Assembly: GCF_003597395.2 (NCBI RefSeq)
Contig: NC_133769.1
Span: 175,315,956-175,379,955 of the forward strand
Reading direction: 5' to 3'
Source of the DNA: Chelonoidis abingdonii
Taxonomy: Eukaryota > Chordata > Testudines > Testudinidae
DNA: 64,000 nt
This document shows positions 45,021 through 57,461 of this stretch, one piece after another. Positions within the stretch are counted from its first letter, which is position 1. Each line of letters begins with the position of its first letter. Both the position numbers and the translations under genes were made by a program. The notes beneath the pieces are model-generated. The model saw nothing but the letters and a program-made list of their open reading frames with translations. It searched no databases and was not told the origin of the DNA.

Positions 45021-46329
45021 CACTAATCTTGATACACATGCTGGAATTAGTATGCTTAAAGCCATACTAAAAGACACTAATGCTTGCATAGATGGAGAGC
45101 AGTGTTTCTGACAACTAGGAAATAGCTACAACACCCTTAAATCAACAGAAAGCTATTAAAGTTGTACACAATATAGCAGAAGAGCTACTTCAGAGTTCTG
45201 CCTTAAAAGACCCTAACAGTAAACCATACCCACAACCCTGTGGGAGAGAAGTCAATCAATTACAAATCTCTGTGTTCCATAAAGGATTGTCAGGCTTATT
45301 CAAAGTCATCCTACTTTCCCTGAAACCAAGTGGTAAGTCTTTCAGTTGCAGTAATATGCCCAATGTCCTGGATCCCATATCCCTCTTTGGGAATCATTTC
45401 CAAAAATAAGTCTCTGTGTAGCATGCTGGCAAGTATCCGATGACTTGTCAAGCCTTTTTGATTTGAGAAAAGCAATCTATATGGCCAATAAACCCCTGCA
45501 AAAAAGCTCCTAGATCTGAAGGGAATGAACAGTTCAAAAAGTCTTGTAATTTTTGAAAATTTAAGTTCTCAAAAAAACCTCACAATTGTGCATGACCCAT
45601 CCTGCCAGTTCTTTGCTGCTTTGAAAAGCTGAGACTTACTCCAATACAGAGAGTTGACTAAAAAGTCATATAAGTACATCTATAAAGCAAATCTCTTCTG
45701 CAATAACATATTGACACCAACCATGTCTTTTCCCAATTAAGTTTCCAATCTCACTTTGTAACAGAGGTATCCATTTCTACATTTCATTTAACTCTTACAA
45801 TCTAATCTGCACTTTTGTCATTGAGGGAACCCTCCAAAAAACAATGGAATTAATTTATCCCAAAAATAAATATATGGTGGACTTTGCATGACATAATTTG
45901 TCCTGGTCTGTTGAGGCAAAATACACAGGACCATAGTAATCATTTTATGCTGTGGGTTAAACTGTCACTGCACTTTTTCAGGTATACAAGAAATAAGGAG
46001 GACTAATGTCCCTGCCCCCCACATTCAGATTGTGACACTGGTGACAGATGGGAGAGCAGGTGCTACTTCCCTGTTGTAAGTAAGCATGGAGAGGTGATGG
46101 TGGAGAAAAGCAGGAAGTGGAAAGAGCAATGATTCTGTTTTGCCCCCACCCCTACATGCAAGTGAAAGTATCCAAACAGGCATGGGAGGGAGGGAAAGGA
46201 GTAGACTGCGCCATTAAATGAGTAAAGTAATTTACTCCCCAGCATCCCCTCATTATCCAGAGTTAATTGGGAGCAAGGGAGGTATCATTCTCTGTTCTTC
46301 TGCATGATGCCCTGCACCTAGAGTAGATT
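45021..46329. other. Non-coding DNA, no recognised element
   Basis: Mixed sequence without motifs or repeats I recognise. Confidence 0.35.
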
Positions 46330-46500
46330 ATAAACTGACCATCTAGTCCTGTGTGACCTTGGACAAGTCATTTTGGCCTGATTTTCAGTGGTGCTAAGCT
46401 CCATAGTTCCTACAGACCTCAACACCACATTACCTCCATATGTCCATCTGCAAAAAGAGAGTAGTAAGGATTACCAACCCGTATAAGTTGCTTTAAATGA
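46330..46500 (+). mobile_element. MIR SINE with a small MITE inserted
   Basis: GTCCTGTGTGACCTTGGACA with AGTCATTTT is MIR core. GGCCTGATTTTCAGTGGTGC with TAAGCTCCATAG (46374-46410) is a reptile MITE end. TCCATCTGCAAAAAGAGAG then returns to MIR. The order suggests the MITE inserted into the MIR. Confidence 0.6.
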
Positions 46501-46639
46501 AAATCGCACCATAACTGTTAAGCAGCATTATACTTATGACTAAAGCAAGCAGAATTTGGCTCAAATTAGCATGTAGGAAGTTGTCAGAGATCAGAAGCAA
46601 ATCACAAGATCACTGCACAAATTCAGCTGTCTTGGCCAG

Positions 46640-46715
46640 AGAGTAGGGCGCTGTGCAAGAGGTCAGACTATGATCAGGATGGTCCCTTCTGACAAAGTCT
46701 ATGAGACCTACTTCA
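46640..46715 (+). mobile_element. CR1-like 3' end, plus strand
   Basis: AGAGGTCAGACTATGATCAG with GATGGTCCCTTCTGACAAAG and TCTATGAG is the sense 3' end seen in antisense at 34084 and 59965. Confidence 0.6.
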
Positions 46716-48585
46716 GAGGGGAATGGAGGCAGGATGTAGGCCTGCATCTACTTTTTCCTGCACATCAGGACCCCAGATCCTCTTTTCCAACACAGATACA
46801 GAGTAGTACAGCAGTGGTCAACCACTGCTACTCCAGTTTATGATCTGAGACAATGGCCATCTCATGGCCAATTTTGCCCTTTCCATCAGCCCATGTAATT
46901 TGCATTTTTCAGGCCAACCTTGAGCTTTAAGCAGTACACAGGACTGTGTGGGACTTACACACCAGAGATTTACCCTGAAGTATGTAAGAAAGATGAGACT
47001 CTTGTCAAACAAGAGGAGTTGCTGAATTGTCATTGCAAGCACTTGGAGCACCAAGAGACCTCTAAATTCCTAGCACAACTGCTGCTCACCTTCATATTAA
47101 CTAATTAAATTCTGCACACTTCCATGGATGAATTTAACCTTTTTATTGATTTTCTTCCATTTCTTAATATGCATCTGCATAATATTTCCAGACTTAACTT
47201 TACAATTTAAATAGATTTATTACATTTAATTGAAATTATTTAAATTTGTTCTACCTCTTGCCTTTGCTTCCTACTTCAAATATAAAAGCCTGGTATCTGA
47301 ACATTTACTTTACATTACAATAATTACAGACTATGCCATTGTAAAATAAATTGTTTCTGATTCTGACCCAATGTGTAACTTAGTGGTGTCTTCATTGTTG
47401 CCATGTTTATGTGGGTGGGAACAAATACTTCTATTTCAGCTGGCTGAAAATACTTACAGCCTTCAATTTAATGTAACAACAACCTCCAGAAATAGTGCTA
47501 AGTATTCAGCTTGGAAAGGTTTTATTGCTATTTCCTAAAGCTTTATTACAAGGTATGGTATTTTGATTTTTCTGCAAAACAATTCCTTGTTCACAGTTGG
47601 GTAAAAATTATTTTCTAATCTTTTTATCTCCAGAAGTACCAAAGCTGATTGGGATTTAAAGCTTAGCTTTTTAGATGATTGTTTTAATAGTATTTTCCTT
47701 TTATTACAGCTTTACTATGGGATTTGGGATGTGCCAAACCATCACAAAAAAAAATAGTATGGAAGTTGAAAGTGGGAGGCAGCACCTTGAGACAAATGTG
47801 ATGGTATATTTTGCATTAAACCAACAAGCAATATATTTCTATACCTGTTACAAGTGGATAAGAGGCATTCACTAATGCCTTATCACTCTTGAACAATAAA
47901 TGAACCCAGGGAAGCAGAGCTTAACTACTCTAGGTGCTTGTGCATTAGACTTTCTGCTTTGGCTAGTCTTTTTCTCTCCTAACTTTTTCTTTACTTTCAT
48001 TGTTGGGAACATTTGGATGGCTATGATTTGAAACTTCTTGTTTAAGTAATTTTAATTAACAAATTATCCGACCATGTTTCTAATTCATTTGGTTAATTTG
48101 CATAAGAGCTGAGGAATATATTCAAGGCTTATAAATTCATATTAACCCATACAGATTTTAAGGACAGAAATTAGTGTTTAATAAAGCTTGTTCTGTGATA
48201 CTGCTAATACATTTTAACTGACTCTAACATGGAATGTTAAAACTTGTAAAGCAATCAATGAAGTTACAACAAATCAAAGTTCAATTGCACAATAATAAAC
48301 TTATTCCAATTCTGTCATTGTGTGGTGGTAATTTTGGTGCCAGTATGGAGTTATGCATCCTTAATAAAGGGCCTTGTTAATTTGCCTGACAAGCTGTAGA
48401 CCAATTAGAGGTTATGGGACAGTTGGTGCCAACTCAGCCAAATTTAGAAATGCAACAGTTAACTGCTGAAATGTCAATTCAATTATAATTTGCATTACCA
48501 AGACAAATGAGAATTCAGAACAAATACAAATCACAATACACACTCTTCCCATATTAACCTCAAGTAAATATGAAGAACGATATGA
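46716..48585. other. AT-rich unique DNA, candidate conserved non-coding sequence
   Basis: No repeats recognised. 46811-46828 is a small hairpin (GCAGTGGT/ACCACTGC). From about 48050 there are TTAATTAAC, GTTAATTTGCATAAG (octamer-like), CAATTAGAGG, AACAGTTAACTG and ATAATTTGCATTACC, words common in developmental enhancers. Conservation cannot be judged here. Confidence 0.3.
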
Positions 48586-48910
48586 ACTTTACTGTCTAGG
48601 GCTAGCTCCCAGCCTGCTCCTTCCACCCAAAGCCCCGCCCCTTCCATGCCCCCCATCCCAGCCAAAAGCCTCCCCACAGCAACCAGCCTCCCCACCAGCC
48701 CCAGAGTGGTTGATGTTGCTCCAGCACGACAGGGGGGGGGCTGACACAGCCCCAGACTCCCCAGCCCTGGAAGGCAGGAAGCACAGCAGAAGTGGGGGGG
48801 AAAAGGGGGTGTACTGGGGGCAGAGCATGGGCAAGGTCATGCCTGGCTGTTTGGGGAGGCAAGCCTCTCCCTGCCTATGGTACTTGCTGCCCAGGGTGTG
48901 CTGTAACCTC
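48586..48910. repeat. GC-rich island, probably a repeat core
   Basis: An abrupt GC-rich block (CCCAAAGCCCCGCCCCTTCC) in AT-rich surroundings, with a run of nine G at 48732-48740. It resembles GC-rich interiors of turtle mobile elements. The long frames on both strands here follow from composition and have no domain. Confidence 0.4.
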
Positions 48911-49004
48911 ATTATCTAATATTGTACAAACATGTTCCTTTGAACAATGCAGCATTTCTTCTCTGCAAAGCTCATTTTGAACATTTCTAGAGGTTATGTA
49001 AAGT

Positions 49005-49975
49005 TGTCATAAACAGATAGCTAAGGGTTAATGTTTCTTTTACCTGTAAAGGGTTAACAAAGGGAACCAAACACCTGACAAGAGGACCAATCAGGAAACC
49101 GGAGTTTTTCAAGTAAAGGAGGAATTTGGCGGTGTTTCTTGGTCTTGGGTCTTTGTCTGTTCTGTGCTCTCTCAGCTATGAGAGGATCTATTTCCAGCTC
49201 CTTCTAATTTCTGTTCAGATTGTAAGTACAAAGTTAGCAAAAGTATAGTCTTTTAAATTGTTTTGCTGTATTTGCATCTGTGTATCTGGCTGGTGGAGTC
49301 TTTATTGTGTATTTGGCTATAAGTACTTAAATTGTATTGTTTTTGGATAAGGCGTGTTTATTCCCTTTTCTATTGTTTATTCATTTTCTATAAGTTGAAA
49401 ACCCTGTATCTTACCATCTAGATTAAGAGAACTGTTATTCTATTCTTTCTTTCTTTTTATTAAAAAGTTTTATTTTTTAAGACCTGTTGATTTTTTTTCT
49501 AGTTGAGCCACCAGGAATTGGTGAGAGAAAGGAAAGACAGGGGGAGGGGAAAAGCTGCTCTTCTGTGTTTAACTCTCCTAGTGTCCCAGGGCGGGAAGAA
49601 GCTAGGGGGGAAGAGAGATAGAATCTTTTCTGTTTCCTTGTCTTGGGTTTGTCTCTTTGGGAAGAAGAGAGAGACATACTTCTGGTATTGTGGATGTAAA
49701 GAGTTGCATCAGTAACTCTCAGGTTAGCCCAGAGAGGAAATTCTGGGTGGAGAGAGGTGGGGGGAATGGTTTTTTCCCTTTGTTGTAGACTCAGGAGCAT
49801 CTGAGTCTTGGGGGTTCCCCAGGGAAGGTTTTGGGGAGACCAGAGTAAGCCAAACACTGGAAATTGGCTGGTGGCAGCCGATATCAGATCTAAGCTGGTA
49901 AAAGCTTAGAGGGTTCATGCTAGCTTCTCAGGTTATGAACGCTAAGGTTCAAATCTGAGTAGGAAAGCTATGACA
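49005..49975 (+). mobile_element. Solo gypsy-type LTR
   Basis: 971 bp, TGTCATAAACAGATAGC to AAGCTATGACA. Flanks AAAGT (49000-49004) and AAAGG (49976-49980) agree in four of five bases. It shows CTGTAAAGGGTTAACAAAG, AGGACCAATCAGGAAAC, TATAAGTTGAAAACCCTG, a T-rich/TTTTATTAAAAAG tract, and GGCTGGTGGCAGC near the 3' end. The 126-residue minus frame at 49477-49857 is its antisense. Confidence 0.85.
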
Positions 49976-50188
49976 AAAGGTCTCCCCATTCCTTGATGCT
50001 TTTAATAAAACTAGTTTGAAACAGTCCATTTAGAGCCATATAAAGTTGACTTGAGTAAATCTGCCTACAATAGTCTTGACTTCGTTACACATAAACAAGA
50101 TGAGCCCCTGTATAAATATTTATTTGTAACCTTTAGTAGTAAGAGTTTATTTTCCTTATTTATTCTGATTTGATTTATATGTTGGAAT
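49976..50188. other. Short unique stretch between two elements
   Basis: No recognised motif. It separates the solo LTR from the Penelope-like element. Confidence 0.4.
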
Positions 50189-50203
50189 CACTTAATCATG
50201 TAA

Positions 50204-50487
50204 AAGCAGCAGAGAATCCTATGGCACCTTATAGACTAACAGACGTTTTGGAGCGTGAGCTTTCGTGGGTGAATACCCACTTCGTCAGACGCAGTAGTGG
50301 AAATTTCCAGGGGCAGGTATATATAATGCTAGCAAGCAAGCTAGAGATAACGAGGTTAGTTCAAATCAGGGAGGGTGAGGCCCTGTTCTAGCAGTAGAGG
50401 TGTGAAAACCACAGGGAGGAGAAACTGTTCTGTAATTGGCAAGCCTTTCACAGTCCTTTATTTAGTCCAGAGCTGATGGGTGTCAAT
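50204..50487 (+). repeat. Left inverted arm of the Penelope-like element
   Basis: Pairs with 51387-51673 in reverse: AGCAGCAGAGAATCC against GGATTCTCTGCTGCT, AACAGACGTTTTGGAGCGTG against CACGCTCCAAAACGTCTGTT, and CCAGAGCTGATGGGTGTCAA against the start of the right arm. Confidence 0.88.
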
Positions 50488-50504
50488 GTGATGTGATGGT
50501 CACA

Positions 50505-51386
50505 TTAACACCACCCTATATCGAAAACCTACCGACCGCTACGCCTACCTCATGACTCCAGCTTCCATCCTAGGGCCACATCACACGACTCCATTGTCTA
50601 CAGCCAAGCACTGAGGTACAACCGCATCTGCTCTAACTCCTCAGACGAGACCAACACCTACAAAATCTCCACCAAGCATTTTCAAAACTATAATACCCGT
50701 CACGAGGAAATTAGGAAACAGATCAACAGAGCCAGACGTGTACCCAGAAGCCTCCTACTGCAAGACCAAACCCAAGAAGAAACCAACAGGACTTCACTGG
50801 CCATCACATACAGCCCCATGGCTAAACCCTCCAATGCATCCATCAGGGATCTACACCCATCCTGGACATGATCCCAACACTTTCACTGGGTCTTGGTAGC
50901 AGGCCGATCCTTGCCCAACAGACAGGCCTGCCAACCTGAAACGTATTCTCACGCAAACACTGCACGCGTTACCCATAGTGAACTCTAGCTCAGGAACGCA
51001 ATCATGCACAAACCTCGATGCACACTCTGCCACATGAAATCTCTTACACCAAGCCGGACAAACCACAAACAGGATGCGACTAACCAGATACCATACCATC
51101 ACTGGTTTCATTCACGCTGCACGTCCACCAACATGTAATATACGCCTATCTATATGCCAGTCAATGCCCCTCTGCTATGTACATCGGCCAAACTGGACAG
51201 TCACTACCGGAAATAGGTAAATGGACACAAATGCAGATATCAGAGGGCTAATATACAAAAACCTGTAGAGAGCCATTCTAACCTCTCCTGGCCACACTAT
51301 AGCAGACCTTAAGGTGGCCATCCTGCAACAAAAAACTTTAGGACCAGACTTCAAGAGAAACTGCTAGGCTTCAGTTCATCTGCAAA
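50505..51386 (+). pseudogene. Penelope-like RT C-terminus and GIY-YIG endonuclease relic
   Basis: TLYRKPTDR (50513-50539) is the signature block shortly after the palm domain in Penelope-like reverse transcriptases. MYIGQTGQS (from 51177), preceded by a cysteine-containing stretch, is the start of the GIY-YIG endonuclease core. Stops and frame changes lie between them. The catalytic palm upstream is absent. Minus frame 50851-51111 is spurious. Confidence 0.75.
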
Positions 51387-51673
51387 TTGACACCATCAGC
51401 TCTGGACTAAACAAAGACTGTGAATGCTTGCCAATTACAGAACCAGTTTCTCCTCTCTTGGTTTCACACCTCTACTGCTAGAACAGGGCCTCAACCCTCC
51501 CTGATTGAACTACCCTCGTTATCTCTAGCTGCTTTGCTAGCATATATATACCTGCCCGCTGGAAAATTTCCACTACCGTGCGTCATGACGAGAGTGGGTA
51601 TTCACCACGGATAAGCTCACGCTCCAAAACGTCTGTTAGTCTATAAGGTGCCACAGGATTCTCTGCTGCTTTT
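51387..51673 (-). repeat. Right inverted arm of the Penelope-like element
   Basis: Mirror copy of the left arm; it begins ATTGACACCATCAGCTCTGG and ends CTCTGCTGCTTTT. Single-base differences from the left arm are frequent. Confidence 0.88.
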
Positions 51674-51727
51674 ACAGATCCAGACTAACACGGCTACCCC
51701 TCTGATACTTGTCACTTAATCATGTAA

Positions 51728-53814
51728 TTCTAATCAAGCAATTGAGCTGCACGGGCAGCTATTAAGCACCCTAAAACTTTTAGGTTGGGTTTGCTGGGAA
51801 GATATTAATTTCAAATTCATTTTTTAGCAAATAAATATTTTGCCTGTTCTTTGGTATAGCATGAAAATTTGTGATCCCTTTCTTTAGTAGTGCTTAGGTA
51901 CATTAACAAACATTCATTTACTATTGTTTAACTTACTTGCTACTTAAAATTGACAGTCAAAGCTCATTTCTGGTTATGGCCTCATAAGAATTTCCTCATA
52001 AGCTGACCCTTGTCTTTCAAGGGACTCTATTACTATCACCTTACTTTTCTATGGAGTTACACTAAAACATGTGATCAATTCCTTTCTTTCCTATCAAAAT
52101 TATATTTGCCTTCTCTCAGTAGGCTACTATTACATTTATAAAATTGTGCTTTATATTTTTATCTTTTTAGTATTAACATTTCAATGATCATTTAAACCAG
52201 TTCATGAAAAAGGGAAATTCCTTTTTCATGAATGCACCAGGAATCTTTAGTTTGACAAGCTATTTCTCAGGGAAAGTTTAGAAACCCACTATGAAGAAAA
52301 CTAGCAAAAACTGACTTCCTGTAGGTTTGCTCTGCGCAAGTCTGGGCCTATATAACAAACCTTGTTTTATGAATTATGAATGTGACCCCCAGAGCTAAAA
52401 GGCTTAAAAAATGAAACCCCCAAATATCTCTCTGCTCTCCCATAAGAGAAAACAACAAGCTATCTCTGGCAGGCTTAGTTTACATACATTATTATTCTGC
52501 CCCAATGCATTTCTACAGCATTCTATCATCTTAGGAGTTTGTGTTCTGTTTTTGGAAATATTACATAGTGCATGTAAATACATTTAGGGAAGAGGGAGAA
52601 ACTGTGAAAGGCATAGCCTGGGCAAAGTGGGTCATCCTGAGATGACCCATATCAGACTCTGGTTGGGTAGAAATTCAAATTCAACAAGCAGATAATCTGA
52701 GGCTCTAAGAGACCAGAGGCTCCAGGAAGGGGTCTTGCTTTGCTCTAGGCTTCTTACAGAGAGGTTTTGAACATTATAGAAAGCTGACTTTGCAGTACTG
52801 GACCACAGGTTAGAGCAGAACCAGGTATTGCAAGATTGTCTGAACCAGAGGAGAACCACCCCAATATCCACTTGACTTTTTGCATTTGACAGCGAGGGTT
52901 TAGGTGTACAGTGACTGTATTGTGGATAGGAGGTCCAGGCCTCAGTAAGCCCAGCAATTAATATTTGGAGCGTGGAGTCGGCCGTAGCCCCAATGCACTG
53001 TTTGAGTTTTGCTCATCTTTATTTTTTGTGTAAAAATAGGTATTGTGTTTTACCAGATAAAACTGTTTATGGTTTCATAGTCCCAAGGACACCTGTGTGC
53101 TTGCAAGTAGGGAAGAAGATACCAGTAAAGAGGACCAAGCAATGTACATTTTAAGTTCCTAAAGCGTAGGAGCTGATAAGATTTTGGGAGCTGGAGATAC
53201 ATGTTCTGTTTTAGAAAGGATCTCAAATCATGTTGGAGCTGGCCCTGGTTGCTCCCAGTGGCACAAGCCAGAAGCGTTATATTAGCCAAAAATACATGAC
53301 TAATACTGTCAGTCACCTAAGTCCTGTCCCATGACCCATTTGTGGGAATTTCCAGTGTTTGTGTTTTTCCTAATGGCATTTTTTAATGGAAAATAGCAAC
53401 ATTCTTTGTGCAATTGTTTCCAACATAACTTTTGTATTCAAGTTAATTCTAAGACTAGGACAAATTCCTTAATTTTAAGAAATCCAGCATTACCTTGGAA
53501 TTAAATAGAGGATTTTAAAATTTGCCAGCAATTTCAGCTAAAGTTATCTCTATATTTACAGCATTCACTATACTTGTTTATAAGTACTGGAAATTCTAAT
53601 GTCATATTTAATGTATGTAAAGCAACTGGAAAGCTTTTAACTACAAAGTCTGTACGTACATAATGGCATAAGTCAATATGCATGCAAGCCACAATTTATT
53701 GCATTTTATGAATGGTATTGGAAAAAATATATAAATACCCGCAGTGAAAAGAGATAGATAATAATGTAAATTGGAGAAACTATGTGTTTGTACTGCAGTA
53801 GTTCTTCGGAGTCT
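51728..53814. other. Mostly unique AT-rich DNA
   Basis: No recognised coding motif. 52600-53320 has a somewhat LTR-like texture (ACCAGATAAAACTG at about 53050) but no ends or duplications visible. Short frames on both strands have no domain. Confidence 0.3.
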
Positions 53815-53875
53815 GTCACTGTGATAGGTGCCGTACAAACACTGAATAAAGACTGTCCAAAAAGCTTAGTTTGGA
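53815..53875 (-). mobile_element. MIR1-type SINE tail, antisense
   Basis: GGTGCCGTACAAACACTGAA with TAAAGACTGTCC is the antisense of the tail region (GGACTGTCT...TTTGTACAGC) seen in sense at 55260-55300. Confidence 0.5.
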
Positions 53876-55104
53876 CCTCAGTTCTTCATGGAGAAAAGGT
53901 ACTATTGGACCCTCACTGAATTCTGTGGTACTCTGGGCAAACAAAAGGGTCTGCCTTCATGGTTCTCAGTGAAGGATCAGAATCTTAGTGAGTCTAAAAT
54001 TCTATGAATCTTGTAAGTTTCAACTTCCAGAGGTTGTAACTTTGGAACAGTAACAATCAGAACCAACAATTTACCATGCTGTATTTTGCATAGTTTTCAC
54101 ACCATTTTGATTCCTTAAAGTTGACTTAAGGATGTACATAAATAGGGATACAATTGCACAGGCACAAGTGCAGTTGGGTGTTACTGCTGAAAATTCAATC
54201 CTCAAAACTAAGTGCTGGTTTTGTATAACTCACTGAAATTTGTGTTTTGGCTTTATAACTTTAGGATAATAATAATTATTAACAAAGGGTAATCAATTGT
54301 TCACCCAGTACTGAATTTGAACAAGCACTGATTGTATTTAATCACCAAAATTATGAAGTGAAATCCAGGCAGTGTACCCAGTAGCCTTTTGATTAAGCCT
54401 GACTGTACATCCAAGTGCTTGATTTTGTTGTTACTCCAGAGTAATTTCCTTGACATCAGTGAAGTTACTCCTGATTTACACTATTAAGAGTAGAACCAAG
54501 CCCACAATGTGACGTAAAGCTAATAACATAGAGAAGAGTGTTGTAAATGATCTAACTACAACAAATACGACTTTTTATTCTACTTAACTCCCATCTCAGT
54601 CCACATTTGTAAGGTCAAAACATTACAAAAACCTAAAACAGACTGTGGCAATCTGAAACGAACCTCCTGTTAAGTGGGGACTACATTGAGGCATCATTCT
54701 GCGTAAAACTTAGAGTGGGTAATTGTATGTCCTGCTTCACAAAACAGGAAACCCTTCACTTTCAAAATTCATTCACCTTTTCTCTCTCAGTTTTTGTTAC
54801 ATGTGTGTAACATTAAAACTTTCTTAGGTGTCATCAGCTGGTTAAATTGTCTGACAGATCTCCACACTCCTCTTGAATCATAATGTTATAAAAAATGCCT
54901 TTAGGGCCCCTCATAAACTTCACCTAAAAATAAATCAATTACAATTGAGATTTTGATTGAGATTGCCTTTTCCAATAAAGTTTTTTAAAGCTGGAAAATA
55001 TTTAGTGTTGGGTCCATCTGTAAAAAGTGAACTGATGAGACAGGATGCCCAAAGATCTGTGTTAAAGGGGTTGAGCGTGACAGTTCTCATGAAATGCATA
55101 GAGC
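53876..55104. other. AT-rich DNA with one old palindromic repeat
   Basis: 54424-54512 (TTACTCCAGAGTAATTTCCT, GAAGTTACTCCTGATTTACA) is an old amniote palindromic MITE. The rest is unrecognised. Confidence 0.4.
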
Positions 55105-55352
55105 ATGTAAACTTTAAGGCATAATACAGTCTGGTGAGTAGAGCTCTCAGGAGACCTGGATTCTATTCCCAGTTTTGCCACTGAACTGCTGTGGCCTTGG
55201 AAAAGCCTCTTCCCCACACAGCTGTCTGGATTATTTAAACTGTATGCTTTCCAGGGCCAGGACTGTTTCTTACTATACATTTGTACAGCAGCTAGCATGA
55301 GACCCAGCTCATGAGTAGGGTCATTAAGTATTACTGTAATACAAATGATAAA
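55105..55352 (+). mobile_element. MIR1-type amniote SINE, nearly complete
   Basis: GTGAGTAGAGCTCTCAGGAG (head), GGATTCTATTCCCAGTTTTG (B-box region), TGGCCTTGGAAAAGCCTCTT (core), then CAGGGCCAGGACTGTTTCTT, TTTGTACAGCAGCTAGCATG and ATACAAATGATAAACAACAG (tail). Order and spacing fit one insertion. Confidence 0.78.
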
Positions 55353-57461
55353 CAACAGTGGTATAGCTCTGCCACTAAACTTTACATCTCAGATATTTGC
55401 TGCAGGACATGATATTGTGCATTAGTTTATAGGAAGCTGAATTTGCCATGTGTTAAACTAGATCATGAGATTTGTGGGACTGATGCCTGTGGGACTGATT
55501 TGTGGGACTGATGCCTTATTCAGAAAATACGCACAATTTGTTAAAAGTGATTTACTGTGTGGAAACAAACACCTTGTACCAATTTCCCTCTTTGATGGTG
55601 TGGTCTATTGCAAATATTCCTGGACTTAACCACCAGACAAAATTATTTGTGTGGCTTTTTGCAGCACTGAAGCTTTATAAAGATCCATATTCTGCAACTA
55701 TATCATCTTCATGTAGTTATCAGGTCACACAAGGCAGCTAGGATCGAGCTAGAGCATTATTGGAAAGTGAGACGTCAAGAGAAAACTTAAGAGCACTAGG
55801 AAATGGTGCTGATTGGCAGATAGTGCTGTTCTTCCATCTGAGTTTGTATTGAGTCACAGAACCAGCAGAATGCTGTGGGTCACAGGGGAACAGGGGATTA
55901 TGTTTTTCAAACGGGATTTAAAACAAAGCTCCTCATTACTCAAAGACATTTAAGTTCACAGCTCTTTGAAGGAAGGAGGGAATCTGGCAAAATTCTAAGT
56001 TGTTCCTACCTGAATTCCTTCTCTTTTTTTAAAATCTGGATATGGTATTCTTTACTTCTTGCATTAAACCTGCTGCCTGGTGTTCTGTTAGGTCATTCCA
56101 GAGGAAGCTAGTCTTTGGAAGTATCTTTATATAGTTTATGCTTATCCACTTTGATACTGCACATGGTAGGAAACTGAATCCAGCAGATCTGCAGTGAATG
56201 ATATGGAAGAGAGGGAAGCAGTGGATCTGTAGCACTCCCACCCCCACCCCTTTACCAAATCCTACAGGAAATCCTTCAGGAATCCACAGGTTTGAAGACT
56301 CAAGCCCAGGTCAGGAGAGGTTGGGCTGCATGACACCATCTCACTTCCGTCCTGTAGGGACTGTTAAGCATAGATTACTGCTAATATTGCTTATGCTTCC
56401 ATGGGAGTAAGGCATGCTGTGAGGTGCTTTGTGGAAGCACTGTGACTTTGGATTGGATCTCTTCCATGGCATACTAGAATCCTCACAGGTCCTGGCACAC
56501 CCCATAGGTTTAGAAAGCCCATTCCTATTCTGCAGGGACAAAGCCTACTTCTTTTGACAGAGTGATCAAGAGAGTTCTACAAGATGAAACTCATGAAGTC
56601 TCCTCCCTAGAAGTCAATCCTACATAGGAGGAAGCACTTGGCTCAGAGCTGGCAAACCTTGTGGTAAATTTTATCACACACATTGGTATTTTTCTTGATG
56701 ATCTCTCCTATGAATGCAAGATCATTTAATACTTCTCTCCTTGATACATGTGTAACCCAAGTCATATCTTACTTGCTAAAGATCACTTGTGGTCAGTTAA
56801 ATTGAGGGAAAGAGTTCTTACATATACTTTAAACCAAGGTTGCCAAGATTTAAATGTTGTTCTGCTATTAAAGTGGCATAAACTCCAGGAAGCTGCAATT
56901 CATTATGAGTGAAGGGAAACTAGCTTTCTTGTAATTAACAAACAATAATGCAAGTTGTATTTTTCATAACTATTGGTTGTGGGAAACAATTCAATAAAAG
57001 TGAGCACTCTAGTACTTTGATTCAGTGCCTATTAGTCTTTATAGTATTCTTATGCTATTGAATGAAAGAAGGCAATGCTACGGTCACACCATCTGGAGTG
57101 GCTTGTGACCATGGGTGCCTACCTTAGGACAGACTGTCAAAAACAGGGCTATGAAACTAGTGATATGTTCTATCGTTAGATTTGACCAACCCACTACCAT
57201 GTGAACTCCTGGATCACTATATCTGTTTTACCTTGGAGTCATAGGCAGTTCCCTTAGGCTCTCCTGTCTATCTTGCCACCCAGGCAAGCTGGACTTAGTA
57301 ATTAATGGTCACTTACACCAAAAATCACACCATATTCAGATTGCTTCTAGTCCCAAGAGATCAATAAGTTACTTACCACCGATCAGTTGGTACCCTAGAT
57401 TATGCACCAAAGACAGCCTGTAGCCAATTCTGTAATAGACTATCTAAAGATGTATTAACTG
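55353..57461. other. Non-coding DNA
   Basis: A 28-bp direct repeat (GATTTGTGGGACTGATGCCT twice) lies at about 55467-55515. Nothing else recognised. Confidence 0.35.

Larger units (their letters stand above)
50189..51727 (+). mobile_element. Penelope-like element with inverted arms and 15-bp target duplication
   Basis: The target duplication CACTTAATCATGTAA occurs at 50189-50203 and 51713-51727. The element has a left arm (50204-50487), a right arm in inverse orientation (51387-51673) and a unique tail ACAGATCCAGACTAACACGG...CTGATA (51674-51712). Between the arms lie relics of a reverse transcriptase C-terminal part and a GIY-YIG endonuclease in the correct order. Inverted terminal arms and a GIY-YIG domain are hallmarks of Penelope-like elements. 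The upstream polymerase part is deleted, so the copy is non-autonomous. Confidence 0.85.

Noticed and set aside
46811..46828. Hairpin as a microRNA or regulatory site
   Set aside because: Only 8 paired bases with a 2-base loop; too short.
48586..48919. CpG island promoter or coding exon
   Set aside because: GC-rich and sharply bounded, but few CpG dinucleotides and frames without domains; more like a repeat interior.
52600..53320. Old endogenous retrovirus LTR
   Set aside because: No terminal TG/CA with duplication, no partner copy and no coding remnants; the texture alone is insufficient.
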